Source: Deinandra increscens subsp. villosa
Taxonomy: Eukaryota; Streptophyta; Magnoliopsida; Asterales; Asteraceae
NCBI GenBank assembly: GCA_039602395.1
Contig: JBCNJP010000003.1
Coordinates: forward strand, 67,209,880-67,273,879
Direction: 5' to 3'
DNA: 64,000 bases
Part shown: piece by piece, positions 12,902 to 22,510 of the stretch
Layout: every line of letters starts with the position of its first letter
Numbering within the stretch: position 1 is the first letter of the stretch
Program-made: the position numbers and the translations under genes
The notes under the pieces: generated by a model
Databases searched by the model: none
The model's input: only the letters and a program-made list of their open reading frames with translations
Told to the model about the DNA's origin: nothing

Positions 12902-14435
12902 TCAAGCTAGAGCATATATATTGATCATGCTTAGCTTGTTACAAATATAACCGATTCTAGACCCAGGTAAGGATTTCGTGAAGACATTGGCTAGTTGTTC
13001 CCCGCTTCGTACATGAGGAGTTGCAATTGTTCCATCTTCAAGCTTCTCCCGAGTGAAATGACAATCAACTTCGATGTGTTTCGTCCTTTCATGAAATACC
13101 GGATTGTTCGCGATATGAATGGCTGCCTCATTATCGCACCACAGATTCATAGGTTTAGTTTGCTTAAACCTAATTTCGCCGAGGAGATTCCGAATCCAGA
13201 CCAGTTCACACGTGGTTTGTGCCATAGCCCTGTATTCTGATTATGCACTTGAACGGGAGACCACACTTTGCTTCTTGCTTTTTCAGGATACCAGATTTCC
13301 ACCTACAAGGATACAATATCCAGTGGTGGATCGTCTGGTTGTAGGGTCCCCAATATAATCAACATCTGTGAAACCTTGTACCGTGTGATGACCGTTGTTT
13401 TGGTACAAGATTCCCCGACCCAAAGCTCCCTTCAGATATTTGAGCATGCGACAGACGGCTTCCCAATGTGATGTTCTTGGAGATGACATAAACTGACTTA
13501 TCACACTTACTGGAAATGCGATATCTGGCCGAGTGATGGTCAAGTAATTCAACTTACCAACGATTCTTCTGTATTTCTCTGGTTCTTCAAGAAGATCACC
13601 TTCATGTGCTCCTAACTTCCCATTTGGTATCATGGGTGCATCACAGTTCTTTGCCTCAATCATTCCAGATTCTCTCAAAACATCTAAACAATATTTTCAT
13701 TGTGATAGATAGATACCTTTTCTATTTCGTGAAACCTCAATTCCCAGAAAGTATTTTAGTGTGCCTAGATCCTTGGTCTGAAATTTACTTCCAAGAAATG
13801 ATTTTAGCCTTTGGATTCCATCTCTATCGCTTCCAGTTATTACTGTGTCGTCTACGTATACGATAAATAAAATGCAGCCAGCCGAAGATAATGCAAAGAA
13901 TATCGAGTGATCATACGAGCTTCTTCTTAATCCAAACTCTCTTACAACCGTATTGAATTTCCCAAACCAAGCACGAGGAGATTTCTTGAGACCATACAAG
14001 GACTTCCTAAGTCTACATACCTTCCCAGACTCCCCCTGAGCAACAAACCCAGGTGGTTGCTCAATATAGACTTCTTCGTTAAGATCACCATGGAGAAAGG
14101 CATTCTTGATGTCGAGCTAATACAAACCCCAGTTATATGTGGCAGCTAAGGAGAAAAAAAGACGTACTGATGACATTTTGGCCACGGGGTGAGAATGTTT
14201 CTGAGTAATCCATGCCATAGACTTGAGCATACCCTTTGGCCGCTAAACGAGCTTTCAATCGAGCCAGTGAACCATCTGGATTAACCTTGACTGTGAACAC
14301 CCACTTACATCCGATTGCCTTTTTGTTGGTGGGTAAGTTTACAAGAGTCCAGGTATTATTCTGATCGAGTGCCTCCATTTCTTCAATCATGGCTTTTCGC
14401 CATCTGGTGTGTGCAAGGGCCTTTGGGACGGTAGG
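12902..14435 (-). pseudogene. Copia-1 reverse transcriptase and RNase H remnant
   Basis: The 3' half of the Copia-1 polyprotein on the minus strand, broken into at least four frames by stops and frameshifts. The reverse-transcriptase start (TWTLVNLP, GCKWVFTVK, LKARLAAKGYAQ) lies at about 14200-14430. The palm region with MYGLKKSPRAWF and the catalytic YVDD motif is at about 13820-13999. The linker with RIVGKLNYLTITRPDIAF is at about 13500-13570. RNase H (CDNEAAIHIANNPVFHERTKHIEVDCHF) is at about 13040-13150. The order matches Ty1/Copia exactly. The upstream part resumes at 25133, beyond the Gypsy insertion, which landed in the integrase-RT linker. Non-functional. Confidence 0.9.
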
Positions 14436-17075
14436 TGTGACATCCGAGAATTCCAAGGTTAACTTCCGTTAGACAATCTCCGTTAGTTACGTTATAAGCG
14501 TTAACTTAGTAACTAATACTTAACTAGGCCGAATACGTCAACGACTCTTGGTTGATCACCGAACCCGTCCATATGTGTTATGTGTTTATTTATTTATTGA
14601 ATTATGTGCAACGTGATTTAAACGCATGATTATTATCAAAAGCATGACTATTTGTTTACTTGTTGAAATATGTGACAAATTGCTTAATTGTGTATTTATG
14701 TGATTAATCAAGTAATTAGGGTGTATGCATTTGTTTTAATCATGGGCTAATGATGGACTAATCATTGGGGCCCAAATCCCAATGAAAGGCCACCAAGGCT
14801 TTAGTATTTAAATGAAATAAAACCCTAAATTCTCATTTTTGCATACATCACACAAAACACACACATACACTCTCCATCCTCTCTCTCTCTCGTGAACCAG
14901 CCACTTCTGGTCAGCCGTGAACCACCAAAGACCACCGTGATCTCAGCCTTGAAGATCATCCATTGAGCTTGGAAACCAAACCGTGAGTCCCATGAACTTT
15001 TTATGCATTTCCTTATGTGTTTTACTTTAAAGCATGACCAAACCTTCATGGAATCGTTTGATCTTCTGATATGATGTTTAGAGATGTTAGATCTAGCCTA
15101 AAGTCTGCAACTTTACGTGTAAAATCATGCCATAATGAAGATCCATGCTAGTTAGGTCAATTTATGCTTAAAAGTGTTCTTGGAGATTTGATGGTGAAAA
15201 TCCATGTTTAAGGTGTTAAATTTGCTTGTGTAATGTTGGTAAATGTTTATGCATGCTAGATACTGAATTATATGAAGTATGGAAGCTGTTAGATTGATTT
15301 TTGGTCAGATTTACGAGTTTTCTGCGACTAGCGAAACTGTGCATTCGTTAGGCGAAACTGTAGTTTCGCAAACTGTTTGAATATTCATCCAGCGACACTA
15401 TACAACGAAACTATAGTGTCTCCTGTGAACTAAATGTATTGCTCGAACGAAACTACCGAGCGAAACAACCATAGACTCCTGAACGAAAGTTCAAATCAGT
15501 TTCGAGCGAATCTAGATAGCGAAACTGTGTCATCAGTTTCGAGCGAAACTATCTAGCGAAACTGTGCCTTCTATGAACGAAAGTTCAAACCAGTTTCGAG
15601 CGAATCTATGCTAGCGAAACTGTGTCATCAGTTTCGAGCGAAACTAGCTAGCGAAACTGTGTAGCGAAACTGTGCCAGACCAAAACCCAAACTTGTGCAA
15701 CTTATTTGAATGTTATGCCATGACTTACATGATTATGCAATAATGAAACATGCTTTGATTTCTGAGTGATGTTTACCCTCGTTTATGATCAACCATCGGT
15801 GTCGTGCGTCGGTATGTCGAGTCGTAGTTCCAACGTGCTATGTTATGGGCCATAGTGACGTAGTTAAAGTTAGACACAACCTAACACCTAAGACCTTAAT
15901 GTGATTATTAGGTCTTCGTTAGCAATCATAATTGGATTATTTGAAGTGTAAGCTGAGCAACCTAAGGTGAGTTTCACTAACCCTTTAATTGTGAGCGCGT
16001 TTGGGTCACAACGAATTTACTTAACGGAAAACAACGCTGACATTTTGAGGTATTGCCAAATGGGATATCTGTTATGGAAGTTGGAGTGTTTTATGGGAAG
16101 CACTTGCAACTGTCCATCCTTGGGGTTTCAAATGAAATCCGCAATCAACTATTTAATACTTAAACTCATTTGGGATTTCAAATGAAATCCGGAACAATCA
16201 TTTTGACACTTAAACCCTTTTTAGGATTTCAAATGAAATCCAGAATAAACGGTTTTAATATGACTAGTGTAGGTTAAAGTCTAAACCAAATGATATCACA
16301 TGATTTCTAAGGATGCCTTAAAACTTAAAAGTCCTCAACAATTTAGTACCATTAATTTGCGAAGCGAGGGGATGTTGGGTAGATCTACTGAGGGTTTGAC
16401 AAACCCTGCTCCGCGGTACACAAATGTGTAGCCAACCGGTTGGAGGCCGAACGGAGTTCAATATCAGCCTATTTTAGTTGTGGGTCCCATGAGGAACACA
16501 ACTGGAGGCACAAACCATCGGCAAATGCCGAACTCTGTTACGTCAGCTTTGGTACGAACTTCCTTAGTGCATGGAAACCGGATTAGCTACCCGCGATATC
16601 GGTTGACCGCTTTAATCTCTACTTAACTAGTGCATATTCGATAATTCAGCACTTGGCATCGTTTTGCAAAACTATTACTTATTTATATGTTGATACATAC
16701 GCTTATGAGACCGGGCCACTGCATGACATGCCCACTGTGAACTCACCAACCGTTAGGTTGACACTTGTGTGGTTTTCACTTTGCAGATCGCTGAGGAGTA
16801 TCCACCGGAGGTTGGCATGGCAACCGAAGTTACTTATTTCATTTTGAAGTTAAATTTGGGAATTTAACAACAATTTATGTTTTGTAATTTAAGCACGTGG
16901 TTAGTGCTAAGATACTCATGTTTTTCTTTCCGCTGCAACTCTTAAACTGTTTTATGATGAATGTTTGGACTTTACTCTGATTCATTTAGTATTTGTAACT
17001 AATGGTTGTGGTCCTGGTTTGCTCGCACCCCTTAACGGTATAGACTCCGTTAGTGGTTAATTTGGGGGTGTGACA
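14436..17075 (+). repeat. Gypsy-1 5' LTR
   Basis: 2,640 bp, TGTGACATCC to GGTGTGACA. A TATA-like tract (TATTTAAAT) lies at about 14802-14811, followed by a short leader with CT repeats. It contains a tandem array of GCGAAACTGTG-type units (about 15320-15680), a donor-like AG|GTGAGT at 15965-15972 and an acceptor-like TTTGCAG ending at 16786 behind a CTCACCAAC...GTTGAC box. Small open frames occur at the same places in both LTRs and are not genes. Confidence 0.93.
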
Positions 17076-17078
17076 GAT

Positions 17079-17092
17079 TGGTATCAGAGCCA
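17079..17092 (+). promoter_or_regulatory. Gypsy-1 primer-binding site
   Basis: TGGTATCAGAGCCA, complementary to the 3' end of plant initiator methionine tRNA, lies three bases after the 5' LTR. It primes minus-strand DNA synthesis. Confidence 0.92.
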
Positions 17093-17241
17093 TAGGTTGC
17101 AGAGAACTGGAATCATTTTTGAAAAACGATTTGGAAACTGCAACTTGAAAACCTTAGTTACAAATGAACAAACAAATTCCCAAAACAAAATTTTTATGTG
17201 CCAACCTGGGAGACTCCCCCTGCTGTGTGAGTAAATACTTC

Positions 17242-17272
<31 letters not shown>

Positions 17273-17631
17273 AATATATATATAGACCGTGTCTAAGTAG
17301 TCTAACGGAAAACCTTAGGGAAAATTGCATACACGAATACGAAATGCGAACGCTAATACGCACACTATTCCGGGGGAAGCAACAACGAAACGATGCTACA
17401 CGCTACGTCCTGATTTCTACTACGATGACTGCGCCGACGGTAACTTTTATGGGAAAGCCGACTTTCGACGATAGTACTTACAACTTACGACGTTCTCCGA
17501 CGACGCCTCAATTTTGCACGAAAATTTTCCGGACTAATAGTGGGATAATGGGAAATTGTTAATATACATATTATGGGATATGTATAGAGTATAACTGTGA
17601 CTGAATACTGGCTACTTTAACTGTCCAGAAA

Positions 17632-19105
17632 ATGCCTGGAAGAGGTGGAGGACACGGAAGGAACAACATTAACCTGACACCTGCACAACCGCAAGCTATG
17701 ATAAACGAACACGTGCAAGCCGCAGTGGCAGCCGTCCAAGCTACATTCGCCGCGCAGGGTAATTATTATGCCGGTTAAGGCACAAAGCGATTATATTTTG
17801 ACTTGTTTAAACTTAAAACCCGAACTATTTATGCATCAGGAAACCTCCATCACTGCACGTTTAAGTCCTTCATGGACTGCAAGCCGATGACGTTTTCCGG
17901 CGAGGAAGGAGCGGTAGGACTCCTCAGGTGGATCGAGAAGTCTGAGAAGGTCTTCTCTATGTGCAACTGCCCTGCTGAGAAACAAAGTGAAATATGCGAC
18001 TCGTACCTTCGAGGGAGCTGCTCTCTCCTGGTGGAATGCCGAGATTCAGATGATTGGGTTAGATGCGGCTAATGACATTGAATGGGAAGCGTTTAAAGAA
18101 CTGATTATGGAGGAGTATTGCCCTCGGGATCAAGTCAAGAAGCTGGAAGGAGAGTTTTTGAACTCCAAGATGTCTGGGTCAGAAATTGAGGAATACACTA
18201 CGCGTTACCATGAGTACGCGGTACTATGCCCAACAATGGTTGATGCTGAATTTAAACGCATTGAGCGTTATCTGGAGGGTCTCGCACCCCAAATCAAGAG
18301 CTTGGTGACAGCTAGCAACCCAACAACCGTGCAGCAAGCCATCCGTTTGGCTCATAAGTTAACCGATCAGGAAATCGAGAGGGGTACTCTACCCGCAAAG
18401 ACCACTGTGAAGACTGCCTTAAGTGGCAAGCGTAAGGCTGAAGAAGAAGCTCCAGCAACATCTGTGAACAATCAAACTGTTGGGAATCAATCTGGGAGAT
18501 CCTCTAACTCCCAATACCAGAACAAGCGACCTGACAACACAAGGTCCAATTTCAGCAATGGCAGGAACAGTGGAAGTAACAACCGCCAAGGCGGGAATGG
18601 AAACTACAAGGATAAAGCCCCGTTTTGTAACAAGTGCGGGAAACACCACAATGGTATGTGTAGCAAAGGTCTGGAGTGTGGAAGATGTGGGAAACCGGGG
18701 CATGAGGCCAACAACTGCTGGACCAACTTGCAAAGGTTAAACAACAACGGTCAGAACCAAGGAGGAAATAACAACAACAGGGGAAACGGAAACAACCGCA
18801 ACGGGCAAACAACAATGGTGGAGCCCGTGGCTGTTATGAATGTGGTGCGCGCAGACAAGGGAATGGTAACAATGGCAACAGTGGAAACCCGGGCAACGGA
18901 AATGGTAACGGTGGGAATGGTAATGGTGGAAACGGTAATGGTGGGAATGGTAGAGGTCGTGCCTTCGTTATGGGTCAAGGAGAAGCTCGCAACGACGCCA
19001 GCGTGATTAACGGTAAATTTATGCTAAATGGTTTCTTCGCTACTGTATTGTTTGATTCTGGTGCTGAAAGAAGTTTTATTTCCACTAAGTTTGCTAGGCT
19101 GGCTA
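17632..19105 (+). pseudogene. Gypsy-1 gag and protease, disrupted
   Basis: The start is ATG 17632 (MPGRGGGHGRNN). A stop at 17776-17778 interrupts after 48 codons. The same frame then carries the capsid start (CKPMTFSGEEGAVGLLRW) until a frameshift near 17985. Frame 2 carries the rest of the capsid (ALSWWNAEIQ, EFKRIERYLEGLAPQIKSL) and a CCHC zinc knuckle (CGRCGKPGHEANNC, about 18676-18720). A second frameshift near 18810 moves back to frame 1. That frame has a truncated second knuckle (GCYECG) and the protease core LFDSGAERSF with its catalytic Asp-Ser-Gly. A further shift at about 19098, apparently a 4-bp duplication, leads into the pol frame. So there are at least four lesions although the LTRs are nearly identical. 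Sequencing indels are an alternative explanation. Confidence 0.85.
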
Positions 19106-22100
19106 ATTAATGCTAAACCGATTGACTTAGATGCTAAGTATGTGGTAGAGTTAGCGAATGGTAAACTTCATGATACGACTCAGATAGTTAAAGACTGTAA
19201 GTTAGAACTAGCTGGCCATACGTTAGGAATCGATCTTATGCCTTTCCCGATTGGTAGTTTTGATGTCATAGTAGGAATGGATTGGTTATCTGAAAACCGA
19301 GCTGAAATTATATGTCAAGAAAAAGTGGTTCGTATCCCACTCAAAGAAGGTGAAGTGTTAACAATCCAAGGTGAAAAGAGTGGAACAGTCTCCGGTATTA
19401 TTTCGCTTCTTAAAGCTCAAAAGTGCCTTCGTAAGGGACACTTCGCGATCCTTGCAACCGTCACTGACACGACACTTCCCGAGCGTAGAATCAACGACTA
19501 CCCGATAGTCCGCGACTTCCAAGATGTATTTCCTGATGATTTGCCTGGTTTGCCTCCATTTCGACAAGTCGAGTTTGGAATCGACTTAGCTCCCGGAGCA
19601 GCTCCGATTGCACGCGCACCATACCGTTTGGCGGTAAGCGAACTCAACGAACTCTCCGCACAACTTCAAGAGTTACTCGACAAAGGATTTATTCGTCCAA
19701 GTTCGTCTCCATGGGGAGCATCGGTATTGTTTGTTAAGAAGAAAGATGGAACGTTCCGAATGTGTATCGACTACCGAGAGCTTAACAAGGTTACGATCAA
19801 GAATCGGTATCCACTTCCTCGAATCGACGATCTTTTCGACCAACTGCAAGGTTCGAGCTACTATTCAAAGATTGATCTACGGTCTGGATATCACCAACTT
19901 CGTGTTCGTGATGAGGATATCCCCAAGACTGCTTTCAGAACTCGGTATGGTCATTACGAGTTTTTAGTTATGCCGTTTGGGCTAACTAATGCGCCTGCTG
20001 TGTTTATGGATCTGATGAATCGGGTGTGCAAGCCGTACCTCGATCAGTTTGTGATAGTTTTCATTGACGATATTTTAATCTACTCCAAGACAAAGGAAGA
20101 ACACGAGAGTCACCTGCGACTTATCTTGGAATTACTCCGCAAGGAACAGCTTTACGCCAAGTTTTCAAAGTGCGACTTTTGGATTCGCGAAGTCCAGTTT
20201 CTTGGACACATTGTTAATCAGGATGGAATTCATGTCGACCCAGCTAAAGTGGAAGCTATCAAGAATTGGTCTACTCCGAGAGCGCCGACCGAAATCCGAC
20301 AGTTTTTGGGACTTGTCGGATATTACCGAAGATTCATCAAGGGTTTCTCGCAATTGGCTCAACCCTTAACAGCTTTAACGCACAAAGTAGTGCAATATAG
20401 ATGGGGTGAAAAAGAAGAGCACGCGTTTCAAACTCTTAAGGACATGTTATGTTCAGCTCCGATTCTCTCATTACCCGAAGGGGTAGACGACTTCGTGGTT
20501 TACTGCGATGCATCCATTCAAGGACTCAGTTGCGTGTTGATGCAACGAGACAAAGTGATTGCCTACGGGTCCAGGCAACTGAAGGTTCATGAGAAGAATT
20601 ACACAACACATGATTTGAAACTAGGAGCCGTTATATTTGCACTCAAGATTTGGAGACATTACCTCTACGGAACAAATTGCACGATATTTACCGACCACAA
20701 AAGCTTACAACACATCTTTGAACAAAAGGACCTCAACATGCGACAACGGAGGTGGGTCGAGCTACTAAATGATTATGACTTAGCGATTAAGTACCACCCG
20801 GGAAAAGCCAATGTTGTGGCTGATGCCTTAAGCCGAAAAGAGTACGAAAAGCCTCAACGAGTACGAGCGCTGCAACTTACCATTCACACGGGATTGCCGG
20901 ATCGAATCCGCAATGCCCAACGAGAAGCTTTAAAAGAAGAAAACTTCGCAGCTGAAGCACTGCGAGGGGTGGATGGTAACTCTGAAATTAAGTCTGACGG
21001 ACTCAGATATTACAATGACAGAATTTGGATTCCTTTACTTGGGAATCTCCGTGAGCTCGTGATGGACGAGGCTCACAAATCAAGGTATTCGGTGCACCCT
21101 GGATCGGACAAAATGTACCAAGATTTGAAGAACTTGTATTGGTGGCCGAATATGAAAGTCGACATTGCGCGATATGTGGCTAAGTGTTTAACATGCTCAA
21201 GAGTTAAGATCGAGTACCAAAAGCCTTCTGGATTATTGCAGCAACCAAAGATCCCGGAATGGAAATGGGAGGATATCTCCATGGATTTCGTAACGGGACT
21301 ACCTCATCGATCGAATCGACCGGATGCGATTTGGGTTATCATTGATCGACTAACCAAATCTACACACTTTATTCCAATGAGGGAAAGTGACAATATGGAT
21401 AATTTAACGAAGCTGTATCTTGACCGAATTGTGGCACTTCATGGGGTGCCTAAGACCATTATCTCTGACCGAGATCCTCGATTTACTTCCCGACTGTGGC
21501 AATCTATGCAAGACGCACTGGGAACCAGACTGGATATGAGTACAGCTTATCACCCGCAGACTGATGGTCAGACGGAACGAACTATTCAGACCTTGGAAGA
21601 CATGCTCCGAGCTTGCGTTCTCGACTTCGGCAAAGACTGGGAGGCTCACCTTCCGTTGGTGGAGTTCTCCTACAACAACAGTTATCATACGAGCATCGGT
21701 GCAGCACCTTTTGAAGCTCTTTATGGCAGAAAATGTAGATCGCCCGTGTGTTGGGCCGAAACGGGTGAGAAAGGACTCACCGGACCGGAAATTATTCATG
21801 ATACAACTGAACGAATTATTCAAATCAGAAATCGGATAGCCGTAGCACGTGACAGGCAAAAGACCTATGCCGACAAACGCCGCAAACCTTTGAAGTTCGA
21901 GGTAGGCGACAAGGTACTATTGAAGGTATTTCCCTGGAAAGGAGTGATACGCTTCGGAAAGCGTGGAAAGCTGAATCCTCGCTATATCGGTCCATTTGAA
22001 ATCATTGGGGAAGTAGGCCCGGTGGCCTACCGATTACAACTCCCTGCAAAACTCGATGGAGTTCACAACGTGTTTCACGTCTCGAATCTGAAGAAATGTC

Positions 22101-22351
22101 TGGCTGAAGAGACTGAAATAATTCCTTTGGAGGAATTGGAAATTGACGAACATCTGAGATTTATTGAGCAACCAGTAGAAATCATGGGACGCGAGGAGAA
22201 AGCCCTCAAACGCAGCAAGATTCCGATCGTCAAGGTTCGATGGAACTCAAAGCGTGGACCTGAGTATACTTGGGAACGGGAGGATCAAATGAAGAAAAAG
22301 TATCCTCACTTGTTCGGGCAAACGTCCACGGAAACTCAAGGTATGATTTAA
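19028..22351 (+). CDS. Gypsy-1 pol: protease end, RT, RNase H, integrase, chromodomain
   Basis: A continuous frame of 1,107 codons; the first 30 or so, before INAKPIDLDAKY, are out of frame with the protease and not genuine. Then come the protease tail (FDVIVGMDWLS, about residue 80), RT with KIDLRSGYHQL and the catalytic FIDDIL (about 345-350), and RNase H (VVYCDAS, TDHKSLQHIF, YHPGKANVVADALSRK). Integrase has its HHCC finger (about 680-720) and MDFVTGLP, SDRDPRF and YHPQTDGQTERT blocks, ending in a chromodomain-like tail (VKVRWNSKRGPEYTWERED, about 1075-1095). It copies element RNA into DNA and inserts it. Natural translation would be a gag-pol fusion, prevented here by upstream lesions, so the enzymes could be made only from an internal start or not at all. 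Confidence 0.88.
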   Translation: MVSSLLYCLILVLKEVLFPLSLLGWLINAKPIDLDAKYVVELANGKLHDTTQIVKDCKLELAGHTLGIDLMPFPIGSFDVIVGMDWLSENRAEIICQEKVVRIPLKEGEVLTIQGEKSGTVSGIISLLKAQKCLRKGHFAILATVTDTTLPERRINDYPIVRDFQDVFPDDLPGLPPFRQVEFGIDLAPGAAPIARAPYRLAVSELNELSAQLQELLDKGFIRPSSSPWGASVLFVKKKDGTFRMCIDYRELNKVTIKNRYPLPRIDDLFDQLQGSSYYSKIDLRSGYHQLRVRDEDIPKTAFRTRYGHYEFLVMPFGLTNAPAVFMDLMNRVCKPYLDQFVIVFIDDILIYSKTKEEHESHLRLILELLRKEQLYAKFSKCDFWIREVQFLGHIVNQDGIHVDPAKVEAIKNWSTPRAPTEIRQFLGLVGYYRRFIKGFSQLAQPLTALTHKVVQYRWGEKEEHAFQTLKDMLCSAPILSLPEGVDDFVVYCDASIQGLSCVLMQRDKVIAYGSRQLKVHEKNYTTHDLKLGAVIFALKIWRHYLYGTNCTIFTDHKSLQHIFEQKDLNMRQRRWVELLNDYDLAIKYHPGKANVVADALSRKEYEKPQRVRALQLTIHTGLPDRIRNAQREALKEENFAAEALRGVDGNSEIKSDGLRYYNDRIWIPLLGNLRELVMDEAHKSRYSVHPGSDKMYQDLKNLYWWPNMKVDIARYVAKCLTCSRVKIEYQKPSGLLQQPKIPEWKWEDISMDFVTGLPHRSNRPDAIWVIIDRLTKSTHFIPMRESDNMDNLTKLYLDRIVALHGVPKTIISDRDPRFTSRLWQSMQDALGTRLDMSTAYHPQTDGQTERTIQTLEDMLRACVLDFGKDWEAHLPLVEFSYNNSYHTSIGAAPFEALYGRKCRSPVCWAETGEKGLTGPEIIHDTTERIIQIRNRIAVARDRQKTYADKRRKPLKFEVGDKVLLKVFPWKGVIRFGKRGKLNPRYIGPFEIIGEVGPVAYRLQLPAKLDGVHNVFHVSNLKKCLAEETEIIPLEELEIDEHLRFIEQPVEIMGREEKALKRSKIPIVKVRWNSKRGPEYTWEREDQMKKKYPHLFGQTSTETQGMI

Positions 22352-22510
22352 TTTTGGGGACCAAAATTCCTTTAACAGGAGGAGGATGTGGCGACCCTAA
22401 AACTTTTGCTTTCTTTCCCCAGCAATGACAGCAACAACGACAGCCGAGGCTGCAAACGCTACAATGCAAGAATAATTTTCGGGACGAAAATTCCATTTAC
22501 AAGGGGATGA
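22352..22510 (+). other. Gypsy-1 3' non-coding tail with duplicated polypurine region
   Basis: Two diverged copies of one module stand 124 bp apart: GGGACCAAAATTCC plus CAGGAGGAGGA before TGTGGCGACC (22387), and GGGACGAAAATTCC plus CAAGGGGATGA before the true LTR start TGTGACATCC (22511). The second is the working polypurine tract by position. The first looks like the equivalent end of another LTR family. Confidence 0.7.

Noticed and set aside
14825..16847. Short frames repeated at 22883-24899
   Set aside because: The same situation in the two Gypsy-1 LTRs; not genes.
19028..19105. First 30 codons of the 1,107-codon frame as a real N-terminus
   Set aside because: The protease core is encoded in another frame at the same place, so the ATG at 19028 is a chance upstream codon.
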